NCBI GenBank assembly: GCA_023052935.1
Contig: CM041292.1
Span: 139,328,951 to 139,392,950 of the forward strand
Source of the DNA: Piezodorus guildinii
Taxonomy: Eukaryota > Arthropoda > Insecta > Hemiptera > Pentatomidae
Reading direction: 5' to 3'
Length of the DNA stretch: 64,000 nt
Position numbers and translations under genes: made by a program. The notes below the pieces were generated by a model. It was not told where the DNA came from. It saw nothing but the letters and a program-made list of their open reading frames with translations, and searched no databases. Of this stretch, positions 24,760-36,522 are shown one piece after another (the first letter of the stretch is position 1; every line of letters begins with the position of its first letter).

Positions 24760-25575
24760 TTGGCATCTGGGATTGCTTTATGAACTTTCCTTTCTACATC
24801 CCAGACCCTTCAATCCCAAACAAAGCTCTTGAGCATTGGAGCCAAAATTGCAGGTTTAAAATTCCAATAAATCTCATTAAATAACCTTTTACCCTCCATC
24901 ATAAAACTATAAACTCCTATCTTTTAGTATCCTTAAATAACATTCCGGTTGCCCTCATTGAACAGATCCGATACCAAAGACTATCTAGACAAACGCATTA
25001 CTTGGAACCCTCATACAAGACTGATACAAGAAGAAACTGCTTGACGTTTTTGGCTACTTCAATACATACTAGACAAACATTCAATCTTCCAGGAAACTAC
25101 AAATGACTCATTTACGTGATTATTATAAGGCCAATCTGGACTTACAGAGTTGAGCTATGGGGCTCTACTAAATCATTGAATTCTTCTTGTATCCAAACCT
25201 TACAATACAAAAGTCTTTGTAAAATCCTCAATGCTCCTTTCCTTGCGATGAATAAACTCATCCATAGAGACCTTAATGTTCCATATGTTGCTGACTTAGT
25301 CTGAACCAGATACCATGCCTTCCATGACAAACTTTATTCCCACCCTAACCCATTAGTTTCAATCATTGCTTCCTCTTTGATTCCCAATAATCCACTGAGG
25401 TGTCTGATAAGAAGATGGATAGGAGACCATATATTGGAAATAGGCTTAGAATATTTATTAGAGTGCAGCCAAGGGGTAGCGTCTCTACAAGACTGCTTCA
25501 TGTCATTGATCTTTTAGCGTATTTACTGGTTGGGTTATATAATACAGTTGTGAATTTCAATAAAGAATAAATACA
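24760..25575 (+). mobile_element. Jockey-type LINE fragment, frameshifted
   Basis: Post-palm reverse-transcriptase region on the plus strand: LEHWSQNCRFKI, then YLDKRITWNPHTR (compare LDKRLTWNPHTR at 13.7 kb), RPIWTYRVELWGSTKS, LHRDL-type IHRDLNVPYVADLV, HPNPLV and NNPLRCLIRRWIGDH. Frameshifts divide it; the longest piece is 25116-25304. AATAAAGAATAAA near 25.57 kb may be its polyadenylation region. It lies exactly between the two inverted arms at 24.7 and 25.7 kb. Confidence 0.78.
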
Positions 25576-25669
25576 ATTTAAAAAATATATATTATTATAA
25601 ATGCAATTTTTTTTTCAAAATTTTATGGATGTTTATTGATTTATAGTATTGTAATTTTTACATTTTATT

Positions 25670-25775
25670 TGCAGAAACTTGAAAATGGCTCTAGAATCTG
25701 AAATGTGAATTTTAAAATATAGTGTAATTATTTCTTTTGCATTGGCCCACAAATATATCTTGCAATATTAATTAA
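25670..25775 (+). repeat. Inverted-repeat arm with hammerhead-like motif (right)
   Basis: Mirror of the 24.7-kb arm: CTTGAAAATGGCTCTAGAAT then CTGAAATGTG at 25678-25708, later AAATATATCTTGCAATATTA. The hairpin in helix II is more decayed than in the left arm. Confidence 0.5.
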
Positions 25776-26279
25776 GGAACAAGCTAACATCATATCTTAT
25801 GTTTTGAAAACAAAGTGATGAATCTAAGACTGTGTACTAATGAATTTATTATTTTTTTAATCATAGTTATATCATTTATCAAACACTAGCATATAATTAT
25901 TTGTATCATATTGTGTTTTATATGTAATACTTCAACCTAAAAATACATAGGCAAGGCTGTTTTCTTCTTAGGTTTGACATCCAATTTTTTCTTGATCTCA
26001 CTCTAGAAACCATCTCCTGTTTTATTTATGTTTATGAAGTTAAAATATGAATAGGGTTCTTAAATTTATTTTGTTTTGTAACCACATGTTATATAATACA
26101 ACACATACAAATTTTGCTAATAAAAAAATTGAATTAAATGCAAAGTGAATTGTTGAGATATTTCCGATGCTTATAACATTTGTCTATTTTAAATAATATT
26201 GGACATATTCAATCATTAAAAAGTTTCATTATTTTATTTCACCATGTATTTCAAGTTTTTATGTTTTTTTGCAGTTGGC

Positions 26280-26770
26280 TTTACAGACTTTTGAGATCTT
26301 TAACAGCCATGATTAGCCTATTCCACCTCTGCCTATCTTGGGCAAGCACTGCGTGGACCTCCATAGCATCCTTCTTGATGAGGTCGCCCTATCTCATTAT
26401 CGGTCTTCCTCTTGGCCTAGTTCTGACCACCATCGCATTCATAGTTTTGAAGAGAGGACAGGATGGATCACTTCTGGCCACATGTCCTGCCCATCGTAAC
26501 CTCTTTGCCTTTATGTGTTGTGAGATAGACTGTTTTGTTTCCTATATCAGTTCTGCTTTAGTCTTAGGTCTCCAAAGCCCTAGATCATGATCCCAATTAA
26601 GTCCCGTTATAGTTCGTTAGACTTTCCTTTTGAATTTTTCAATTTTCTTTCTGTTAATGCTCATGTTTCACAGCCATACATCTGTACTGGTTTGATGATA
26701 GTGTTATATACCCTCATTTTGAGATGCTTGGAGATCTTCTTCGATTTTAGAATAGTAGAGATAGGCTCAT
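26280..26770 (-). mobile_element. RTE/CR1-like LINE C-terminal fragment
   Basis: Minus reading gives KHLKMRVYNTIIKPVQMYGC, then ETxALTERKL, further on RPRGRPIM and finally VLAQDRQRWNRLIMAV, the standard end of APE-type LINE proteins, in several frames. The 136- and 64-codon plus frames over this stretch are antisense shadows. Confidence 0.7.
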
Positions 26771-27028
26771 TTGGTTGTTGATATTTCAGGTTTATTAGCA
26801 TTAAAAATTGAGTACCTCAATATTCTTGATTACTTCAATTAAAAAGTAGATTTCTTTTTTTAATGGCATTATTTATTATGTCACAAAAGATTGCTCAAAA
26901 AAATTCTTAAAAATTGTTATGGTTGAATTTTTTAAAATAGTTTTATTTAGATAGAATAAGTACTAAATTGTAACTAATAAGTCTAATATTTCTTTAAATG
27001 TTTTCCTACTTTTATTTAAACAATTTCA

Positions 27029-28250
27029 CTTTCACTTATCTATATATGGCCACGGAAGGTATTGCAATCATGAAAATTTTCGAGTTTTCAACAGAAATAT
27101 CAATTTTGATTATTAGAACTAATTAACCATTTCTAATCATTATCATTGAAAAAAAAAATAGATGACTATGGCATATGAAAGGATTTGATAGCTATCTGAA
27201 GGAGTAAACAGCAGAAATATTTTTCCCAATTTATTTTTTTTTTCAGACCAATAAGAAGTGTAACAAATAATTGTTATTGGTGGTATCAAGCCTTCGTGTT
27301 TATTTCATATTCTTTTTTACACTTCGAATGATGTTTTCCTGAAGAGTTAACTCCAAACTATTGAAGTAATCTTGTTAACTATTTCGATTAAATTTTTAGA
27401 AAGCTCCTCACTATTCTTGCAGTGTGCAACCGTACAGCTTTCTGGGCATCAAATTATTATATATAAAAGCTACTGATAGACCCAGCTTCTCAGTAGCTTT
27501 TACAGCAGACTCAGATATCAGACCCTCACTGGAGATCACAATAGACCTCACTATCCCTCTTTCTGGTCTTTACAGTTGTGTAGCTCAGATTCAAGAGCTT
27601 TGTACTTTTGGATTTTTTATGGAATTAGTGCTCCCATCATTGAGCGCAGTAATAGCTATAATCTTGGCTGTTTTTTTCATTATCATCAATCAGAATGATA
27701 TCAGTTCTGTTGTGGATCACTGTGAGGTTAACTAAATAAACGACAGATTCCAATACAAACTTACCTCTTCTCCCTGGATAAGGTCCTTCGGATGTACTGA
27801 TAGTATGGTTTGGAGTCTTTTAATAATTTTCTTTTCAAACCACTCGCTGGATGATAGACTCTGGCAACATCATCATGCCAAGTAAGATATTCTGTCCCAA
27901 CCAATGGTTAAAATCTTCCAGTAATGTGCTGTATATAATAAATAGATTTTTATGTGATGGCACAGAGCCTACATATGTCAGATCTATTTTGTAGCTATAA
28001 GACATGTTGCCAGTAAGACCTTGTTATTATGACTTGATCCTGATAGCAATCAAAAAGTCTTCTGTATCTGGAAAGAGACAACCTCAGCCAGTGGAACAAT
28101 GCCATTGACCTCCAATTTTCCAGTATCTTATTATATCAATATCTCCTTATCTAAGATTTTAGAAAAAATGTTACCGAACATACAAAATTTTTAAAGGCAA
28201 TTCAGAGTACAAATTTAAGTGATTGTTGAAGATAATAATTTCTAGGCTAA
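27029..28250 (+). repeat. Scattered family A fragments
   Basis: 27029-27100 has a left end (CTTTCACTTATCTATATATG, GAAAATTTTCGAG), 27170-27270 an inner tract, and 28140-28250 another inner tract (AAGATTTTAGAAAAAATGTT). The R2-like fragment at 27.4-27.9 kb lies between them, so an older A copy may have been interrupted by, or rearranged with, that LINE. Confidence 0.4.
27380..27935 (-). mobile_element. R2-like LINE, endonuclease-end fragment
   Basis: Minus reading: YLTWHDDVARVYHPASGLKR, KDSKPYYQY, then NRTDIILIDDNEK, and IVISSEGLISESAVKATEKL followed by GLS. This follows the ends of LINEs with a restriction-like endonuclease, where RPDI starts the nuclease and a VISxxGLI block lies near the C-terminus; here the Pro is Thr (RTDI). 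Stops and shifts break it. The 103-codon plus frame at 27424-27735 is its antisense shadow. It differs from both other R2-like pieces in the window. Confidence 0.6.
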
Positions 28251-28689
28251 TTCTATGACAATAATTTCAGCTATAATGGTAAGAAATAGGAATCTTTGGA
28301 ATAATGTAATCAAAATTCTTCCAGTGAATAAATGGTTGTAAATTGAGTTCAAATCATTCAAAACATGTTTTATTTTATTTACAATAGAGTGCTAAAAAGT
28401 AAATATTTTAAAAAGTAAGATAAATGAAAAAGAGGAATTTTGTTTATAATGTCAATACCAGACTTGCACCTCCCAAAAGGGAGAGGCTTATTGTTCTGCA
28501 AAGAGTGGAATACGCCTATTATTATTATTTGAAATTGACACTTCCTCAGCCGTTGCCAGGAATAATCACCTACTGAATGAGTCAAGGGTTAGGATCAGAT
28601 AATGTTATATATTAAAGAGTTGTGAACTGTTGCCACCGTTCCCAAAACAACTGCTTGCAGAACCTCTGCCAGAATCTTCATAGCCATAG
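28251..28689. other. A+T-rich DNA, nothing recognised
   Basis: The 68-codon minus frame at 28379-28585 has no motif. Confidence 0.35.
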
Positions 28690-30142
28690 AATTTACAAAA
28701 AAGTTTGGATACAAGTTAAAAAGTGACCAAGATTGCGTGGTCCTTACAGGTTTTGCTGATGATCAGGCTGTCACGGCGCATGACAAGGATGCAGCGGAAA
28801 GGATAATAGATAGAGTCCAAAAGATCCTCACGGAGATTGGCTTAACAATAAACCTGGGAAAAAGTGTGTGTATAGTGCTCAACAAAGGAGAGCTGGAAAC
28901 AATGACACTCTCCCTTGAGAATGGAGATAGCATCCAAACTTTGAGGCATTGTGGAACCATAAAGTATTTAGGATGTTCATTCTCGGGGAGCTACGATTCA
29001 GTGACAAAGTTAAATAAAAACCTGGACAAGTTGGTTACTTCTTGCAAGCTTAAGCCTGAGATAAAGCTCAACATTGTCAATCAATATTTGTTCCAGGGTC
29101 TCATATACCCTCTCCAAACTGCATTCAGAAATATTAAAAGGTATCGACACCACGATTCGCAGGAGTGTCAAAGCCATCATCGGACTCTTGCAAACACCTC
29201 CACGGCGATGTTATAAGCTCCCAGGAGGTACCGAGGATTAGGATTGATCCGCTGCCAATGGGAGGCTCCTCTACAACACTGGTCCATTCCTCATCAACTG
29301 TCCAATGTCACGGATGCCCTCTTCCCATCCACATTTGATTATATGCAATATGCCCATCAACCGATGTCGCTATATATGCTGAGAGACTGGGATTGAGCAG
29401 AGTAACCAGAGTATGAGAGCTCTACAGCAGTCGCTATGAGAAAACTTGTTCGAGGAATGGGCCAGCTGCAAGTGGCAGGTCATTAGGGTACGACATTTTA
29501 AAGAAACCCCGAAAGTTAACAAATTTATGTACTAAAAGTAGATACTTTCGGGTCTGAATGGTCCAATGCCCTAAAACTTAATATCAATTATGCAACCCTA
29601 AAGGGAGTCCCAGGTGTCAGCGGACAGGTTAGAGATGTTGCGTCCTCTGTCGCTAAGGGTGCTGGGAAAATGTCCCAACAACTCCCTCCTGATAACACGC
29701 TGTAACCACAGAGTAAATATTAGTTGATGAGGCTCCTTAAAGAAAGAGATTTTGCCTGCTTCAAGGAAGTTTACTGTGTGGATACGGATGGATCCACACG
29801 ATACACTGATATTGTGACATTCTCTAAGACCGGAAACTCAGCTATCATTCTGGATCCCACCGTGATATATGAATCCAACTACCTTGAACAGGCAAGTAAA
29901 GCGGAAAGGAAAAGATACAAATCTATGAACAATATATCCCTTTCCTCAAGGAAAAGTTCCACAAGAGCTATGGCGAGAGAGAGTTTAACATAAAAGGGCT
30001 TTGGTTCGAGCCTGCGGAGCTGTACCGGGTTAACAAGGAGCTTCTTGGAGGACATAGGTGTTGACATAAAGGACATGGCAAGGATAGCAGAAAGTGTGGT
30101 TCTCAGCGCCCTGGGAATTATACACTATCACATCTACTCGTG
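28690..30142 (+). mobile_element. R2-like LINE, palm to endonuclease, broken
   Basis: Starts just before the catalytic box: GYKLKSD, then TGFADDQAV (F-A-D-D), INLGKSVCIVLNKG, YLGCSF and a thumb region; then, after a break near 29.2 kb, RYRGLGLIRCQWEAPLQHWS; finally RYTDIVTFSKTGNSAIILDP (restriction-like nuclease, TDI for PDI and an LDP acidic box). A frameshift near 29.93 kb moves the tail into a frame reading YEQYIPFLKEKFHKSYGE. Thus the order is RT, thumb, nuclease, as in R2-type elements. Missing: everything before the palm. The pieces at 28737-29216 and 29724-29993 are the longest surviving frames. Confidence 0.85.
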
Positions 30143-30604
30143 ACAAGTATAATTGGAGGGGCATGCATGTGCATTTATACTTAACTTATAGTTGTTTATA
30201 TATTAATTTTAATTTTAATATAATTTTGCATTTATAAATAGCGTAAATATAAATATTGATTTTAGATGCTAAGTCTTATGTTGTTGTGATATTGTTTTGT
30301 TACATGATGGTATGATTTTTAATATGTTGTTTTATGATGTATTTACGATTTTTGTTTTTTTAATTATTGGTCTATATATGTATAGATCTATGTATCTGAA
30401 AGAAAATGGGAAACGGCAAAGGAGGAAAAAAAACAAACAGGGACAGTGAATAAAAAACAAACAAATTTTTTAAAAAGATTAGAAAAGGAAAACATATATT
30501 ATTGTGTTTATAATTAAGAGTTTGAAATTATAATGTTAAGAATATTCCTATAGGAAAGAATTGGTATGCTGTGTTATAGCAACCCAATTAAGTAGGACAG
30601 CATC
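30143..30604. other. A+T-rich DNA, nothing recognised
   Basis: No frame or repeat identified. Confidence 0.4.
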
Positions 30605-31475
30605 AAACCAGGAAAACCGGAAAATGATTGAGACCTCAAATTGTTATTGAAATCCTAATATTCAATTAAATTAAATAATATTTAATGTAGTTTCATTAAA
30701 ATTAATCCGAATGGTAAAAGAAAAAAAAATAATGGATGACAATAGCTGTGATTTCAATTAATCAGATTTAGTGAAGTGAGAATGGTTGACTGTGTGAGTA
30801 AGTGAAAGAAGTTAGTACAGGGGGCAGTCAAAAGAACACACAATTACGAAAAACAGACTGGTGCCGACGTACAAATCAATGGAACAATAATCAATCAGAT
30901 TTATGTTGACCTCATACTGGGTTGTAGTAGTAAATGTAGGAGCTTCTCATGTAGCCTCAACTCTCTATAGTTCACAAGAGCCTGACGAGTCCTATGTTTG
31001 TCACTAATTTTCATATAGGCCTGGTTTTTCTTCTGGCATTCCTGGCTCAAAACACACTGACCTACAAGGAGCTCCTCAAGTCCCAATATTCCTATACTTG
31101 CCGATTTTCATTATAAATCTGATTGATTATTGCTCCATTATTCTGACGCTCTCCTTCTAACCCCCTGAGGAAGGCCCATCATTTAGGTTGAAACGTCGAC
31201 ACCAGTCTGTTATGTTTTTCTTAATTATGTGTTCTTTTGACTGCACCCTGAACTAACTTCTCTCACTTACTCACACAGTCAACCATTCTCACTTCACTAA
31301 ATCTGATTAATTGAAATCACAGTTATTGTCATCCATTCATTCTTTTTTTTTACTTTGATATTATACATGGATTAATTTTAATGAAACTACATAAATTATT
31401 ATTTAATTTAATTGAATATTAGGATTTCAATAACAATTTGAGGTATCAATCTTTTTCCGGTTTCCTCTGATATCC
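30605..31475. repeat. Large inverted repeat with a GAAACGTCGAC motif
   Basis: Left arm about 30605-30905, right arm about 31110-31475. They share in inverted form GACCTCAAATTGTTATTGAA, TGGTTGACTGTGTGAGTAAG, AGTCAAAAGAACACA and AATCAATCAGATTTATG. The right arm alone has an extra ~60 bp with CTGAGGA ... GAAACGTC (31165-31198), which is the hammerhead core pattern but with a poor helix II. The ~200-bp centre holds a 61-codon minus frame (30901-31086) that I cannot identify. Inverted long terminal repeats with hammerheads are known in Penelope-like elements; this may be a remnant. Confidence 0.7.
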
Positions 31476-32617
31476 TCCGAATTATTTATTGATACATGAA
31501 AAATAATTTTTCTTGAAAACAATTCTTATAATGAGTGTTCTGTGATAATTTAAAAATATTTTAAAGTTATGGTACAAAAAGTTGTTCATATTAAAACTTG
31601 TCTAATGATATGTTAATAGGATATCTTAATTGATATTGTGGTACTTCAACAGCAATATTATGTTCTATTTATGTTATAAAGAATATAAATTAGAATGTAA
31701 ATAGTATGCATTTTAAAATTAAAAGAACTTTAGGGTAGATTAAATGGTACCTAACAAAATGTCCCAAAAGGATAAGACTCCAGATGAAAATCTTAGGTCT
31801 ATAGATTCTATTAAATGCCAGAAGCATTCAGGAAACACTTATTCAGTAAAGAAAACAAGAAATTATTGATTTTTGGATTAAAACTTCATTGAAGAAGATT
31901 GGTGAAAATACACTTAAGATGTAATTATGTTACTGGAAGCATGCAGCAGCCATGTTTTGAGGCCTTGAGATATTATCTGAAATATATACCATATGCTCGA
32001 TTTAGATGTCCAACTTATAAGGAAATATCATACAATTCTTTGATATTAATTCTTATCCAGATAATAATAATATTAAATAACTTGGAAATGTTCTATCTTC
32101 TGTTTTTTTCGTCATGCATCATATCAATAATAATTAATCTGGAATCTATTTTATGTTTATTAATTTACAAGTGTTTATTTTTTTAATTCAGACTGCTTCT
32201 CATAGAAAAATAGATTCGCTTATAAATTCAATAGTCATAAATAAGCTAGCACACCCTGACTGTTCATATGAAACCTTATAAATCCAAGCATCTCTTTGAT
32301 TGCAAGCATTACATTGCACCAATTTATTTTATGGAATGAAAAATGATTTCTTTGATTTTAATAGTACTCACAATTTTTTTCATCACTAATCTCTATTAGC
32401 CAGAATCAGACACAACTGTAGTTTCAATAATAAATCATGTATTTTCAAAGTAATTTATCTTTTAATATAGTACCATATCAAACAAGGAAACACTGTATAA
32501 GTCTTTAAGGGATCTTTATTGAATAGCTTTATGAGTAACACATTATCTTATGATCACACATATATTGATCTAAAATGAGCAACACATTCTGATAAAAACT
32601 TTTTAATCAATCCATTC
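31476..32617. other. A+T-rich DNA, no gene established
   Basis: The 95-codon frame at 31899-32186 is rich in Ile/Leu/Phe from A+T bias and has no motif. Confidence 0.4.
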
Positions 32618-32885
32618 GGGAGCGGCATAGCCTAGTGGATAAAGCATTATCCAGGCCCAGGTTCCTGGCTGAGCAGAATTATTTATTCTTTATTTTTGCT
32701 GTGGAGCACTCAGGGGTATAAGACCCTCCTGGAGCACACCCAAACTTTTCCCACAAAATTGGGAAAAATCCTGGTGCCGACCATGATTTAGGCATAATCA
32801 CTCGTAGCACAGTCATTAGCTGTGAAATAGTACAAATCTTTTAAGTACTGAACCCGAGACACTTCGTGGGTTGTAGAGGTACAGT
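32618..32885 (+). mobile_element. SINE S1, diverged copy
   Basis: GGGAGCGGCATAGCCTAGTGG head, S1 body (CCTGGTGCCGACCATGATTT) and 3' end near GTGGGTTGTAGAGGTACAG. Flanks TAATCAATCCATTC (32604-32617) and TAATTAACCCATTC (32887-32900) agree in 12 of 14 positions, an aged target duplication. Confidence 0.78.
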
Positions 32886-32900
32886 TTAATTAACCCATTC

Positions 32901-34383
32901 AACACATTGTATTGTCTGTTTTGAAGATGATGACTCAGATATTTCTGCCCTGTTTGTTTGATGAGAAAGGGAGAAAAGAAAGCCTTAAAAAATGAGAAAT
33001 CTTTGCAATTAATATTTCGTACAATTTGATTTTGTCATGAAAACAGATTTTTCCAATGAAACAAAACATAACATTTTAAAATTGATTTCAAGTAGAGAAG
33101 TTAGTTATCATTGTGTGATGCGCAGAAAAGCTTTTTCGAAATCATCTCATCTGTCATAGGCATTTATATCCTAATGGAATTTAAATAATTAATTCAATAT
33201 ATTCCTAATTCAAATATCCACTAGCATTGGAATGCTTCATTGATTTGTCTAAGATGTAAGATATTATGAATTGTATTACATCATTTTAGTATAAACTAAC
33301 ACAAACAACCTTTTTTATTATGTTTAGAAAACATATGTTACATTATAATGACATCAAATTGTTATATCATAAACTTAAATCCTACAGTTTGGACACACAA
33401 GCACCATCCTGATTAATTTATGAACAACTCAACATTTTTTATATCTACTCCTTTCAACTTAGTTCTTTCTCATCTTTACTTCACCTCATTCCAAGGAAAT
33501 TTTTTATTATTGTTTAAAAACATGGTGTGGCTAATAATTTTATATAGAGCCAATCCATTTGAAATCATCCAGTTTAAATTTAAGTTGTTTTTTTCAATTT
33601 TTCATAATTTTTTTACCAGTTATTCTACCTATTGTAGCCGGAAAAAAAATTCAGAAAATCTTACTTTGCTAATCTTGCAGATATAAGAAAAAAAAATTAT
33701 GATAAGAATATTTTTTGTTCTCACATCAGTGGTGGATCCTGAGGCAGATTTTTGGTTGGGAGGATTTTTTTGGGGGGGAGGAGAGGAAGATTATTTAGAG
33801 AGGTTATAGGGAAAAAGAGAGAATGTTAAGTACTTTCCAAGTTAATTGAGTCAAATAGGTTGATTATATCACAACAGCTCACTAGTATTGATACCAGTAG
33901 ATATTTAGTATATGTTGCAGTAATTTATTTACTCTTTTCTTGGTGGTCGTTTTGGTCCACCACTGCACATTGCATTTCCTAAACCGAGAAGGGTGCTTAA
34001 AATTAGCAAAAAATGAGACTCAATCAGTATATAAGAGACTCAACTGCTTCCCTAGTAATAAAATTATTTTCGCAGCTGAAAACAAGTTTTTGGAAAATGT
34101 TACTTATTCTCAATTTTACAGATTCAAGAAAAAAAAAATCAGGAATTACAATGATAATAGAAGTAGTATCTTAATTTTTGTCTTGACAACTCGATACCTA
34201 AGTAGTGAAGAAGTGGATGGAAAAAAATCTTGAAAATTTGCGAAAAAGTAGACTTTAAAGATTGAAAAAATTATGAAGGAAAATCAAGTTTTGATATTTT
34301 TTCTCACTTGACTAATTATACTACTAGCAGCTCAAAAATCATGTTGCTCTATTTATTTTGAAGTATATAGAAAGTAAAGTATT
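32901..34383. other. A+T-rich DNA, no gene established
   Basis: Frames at 33420-33686 and 33940-34233 are A+T noise. A G-rich patch at 33.73-33.83 kb (GTGGTGGATCCTGAGGCAG) looks like an old dispersed repeat; no second copy here. Confidence 0.35.
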
Positions 34384-34394
34384 CCAATTGTTAA

Positions 34395-34489
34395 AAATTC
34401 CGAATCCAAGTTTTCAAGGTAAATATAGCTTTCGGAGTCCAATTAACCAAGCACCCCCAAAAGGTTTTTGTATGCATGTGGTAAGTTTG
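34395..34489 (+). repeat. Family A left-end fragment
   Basis: Reads AAAATTCCGAATCCAAGTTTTC like, then AGTCCAATTAACCAAGCACC and CAAAAGG..TGTGGTAA, matching 3.66-3.77 kb of the reference copy. It stops where the RTE-like element begins. Confidence 0.55.
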
Positions 34490-36464
34490 GAGCAATCTAA
34501 AGACATGCATATTGAATGTCGCTAAAGAGGTCTGTGGCATTAAAAGGTCGGTGGGAGAGAAAAAGAATACCAAATTGTGGAATGATACCATTAGGGAAAT
34601 AGTTAAGAGAAAAAAATTATTGTGGAAAGCATATCTCCGAGATAAAATACATGCCAACCTAATTGAATACCGCCGTCTAAGATATGAGGCTAAAACAGCA
34701 ATACGTTCAGCGAAAAATCAAACTTGGGAGGAGTTCGTCAAAAGTCTTGATGGAAACCACCGAGAAAATACCAAACGGTTTTGGCAGACAATAAAGTTCC
34801 TGAAAGGAAAACACAAAAAGCCAATGCGGAATATAAAGGATGAAAGTGGCAACGTAATGAATGCCCCAGATGATATCTTAGAACGGTGGAGGCGCCACTA
34901 CCAAGATCTCTTCTCTGAAGAATATGGTACACCAGGGCTGCATGCACAACCTGCAACACAGGAGAATCTAGAGCCTATAGAAGAAGACGAGGTGGAATAT
35001 GCTCTCGAAAAGATAAAAATAAATAAAGCAACGGGAGAGATGGAATTTCACCTGAATTGCTGAAATTTGGCGGTGAAGAGCTCAAAAAAACACTCCAAGG
35101 ACTATTCCAAACTGTACGGAACAACACGATAATTCCTTTAGATTGGGAATATAGCGCTATAGTCCTCATACATAAGAAAGGCTCCTCAACCGTATGCGAG
35201 AATTATAGACCAAATTAGCTTGCTGTTCGTAGCCTATAAAATGTACACCTCTATCCTTGAGAGAAGATTGAGAAGTATTGTGGAAAATCAACTCGAAGAG
35301 GAGCAGGCGGGCTTCCGCCCGGGAAGACAGTCCCAGGACCATATTTTTGTGCTTAGAAACATTTCTGAAAAGGTATGGGACAGAAATAAAAGTATCTATG
35401 AGGCTTTCCTGGATCTCGAAGCTGCGTTCGATTCTGTGCCTAGATATGAAATATGGAATGCTCTTGCTGCAAAGAATGTACCATCAGATTCGATACAGGC
35501 AATTCAATCAACATACAAAAATGCAAAGGGAGAAGTCAGAATCATTGGTAGGGAATCCAAATCATTTCCTCTTGATATAGGAGTCAGACAGGGGGACAGT
35601 CTTAGCCCTCTCCTATTCGTGATTCTGATGGACGAGATCCATAAAGTCTGCAAGCGAAGAACGGCATGGATTGAAATAGGAAAATGGAAGATGCAGACAG
35701 TTCTGGTGAAATGCCTCCTATATGCCGATGACATTGTTCTATTAGCGGACACAAAAGAAAAGCTGCAACAAGCTCTGGTGAAATGGGAGGCAGAACTATT
35801 GCATAAGGGAATGTCCATCAACGACTCCAAAAATAAGGTTCTAGTTCTCTCACGGAATGAAGAAGAAAATGTTGAAATGGTGTGCAATGGGAAGATCCTA
35901 GGAGTGGTAAATGAATTCAATTACTCGGGAACCATTATAGACAGGTCTGGCAGAATTGACCAAGAGATAGGAAATAGGATCAATAAAGCGAACCAGGTGT
36001 ACTACCAGATCAACAATAGTATAATAGGACACCGTGAAGTTGGGCGAGATATTAAGATGCACATCTATAAAGTCATTTACCTACCAGTCCTTAAATATGG
36101 AGGCGAGAGCTGGGTGATGCTCAACAAGCATATCAGCCGAATCACTGGTGCTGAAATGAAATTTTTACGTAGAGCAGCGGAAAAGACAAGGAGAGATTTT
36201 GTCCGGAACAATAGAATCAGAGAGCAACTCGAGGTACCTCCATTAAAGACGATAATGGAAAACAGGCAATTAAAACGGTTTGGGCATGTCTGCCGTAAGG
36301 ACGAAATAAGGGAACCCAGAAGGACACTGGAAGCCAGACCTACAGGAAGAAGACCATGTGGCCGACCCAGAATTTCCTATCAGGATATGGTCCAGAGGAT
36401 TGGGAGTAACAGGGGCAAGACCATAAAAAAATCATAAAATGGAATCGAATGATTTCTTTCCATA

Positions 36465-36512
<48 letters not shown>
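34490..36512 (+). mobile_element. RTE-like non-LTR retrotransposon, 5'-truncated, two frameshifts
   Basis: Reverse transcriptase in two long frames. 34512-35063: WRRHYQDLF and EYALEKIKINKATG (finger start). 35220-36437: AGFRPGRQSQDHIFVLRN, FLDLEAAFDSVP (first catalytic Asp), GVRQGDSLSPLLF, LLYADDIVLLA (Y-A-D-D), FNYSGTIID, then RNNRIREQLEV, KRFGHVCRKD and RRPCGRPRISYQD. One-base shifts near 35031-35041 and 35211-35214 separate the frames; apart from those the RT is complete. APE endonuclease missing. A (TA)n tract (36468-36512) follows the stop and may be its simple-repeat tail. TAAGTTTG stands at 34482-34489 and 36511-36518, a possible 8-bp target duplication. Clade assignment rests on motifs; RTE or a near relative. 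Confidence 0.85.
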
Positions 36513-36514
<2 letters not shown>

Positions 36515-36522
36515 TTTGTGTT

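Noticed and set aside
26180..26590. 136-codon plus frame with membrane-like stretches
   Set aside because: The minus strand carries a recognisable LINE C-terminus; the plus frame is its antisense.
27424..27735. 103-codon plus frame with an apparent membrane helix
   Set aside because: Antisense of the R2-like endonuclease-end fragment on the minus strand.
30901..31086. 61-codon minus frame in the centre of the inverted repeat as a Penelope-like N-terminus
   Set aside because: Tempting because of the inverted arms, but no RT or GIY-YIG motif is present and the residues do not clearly match.
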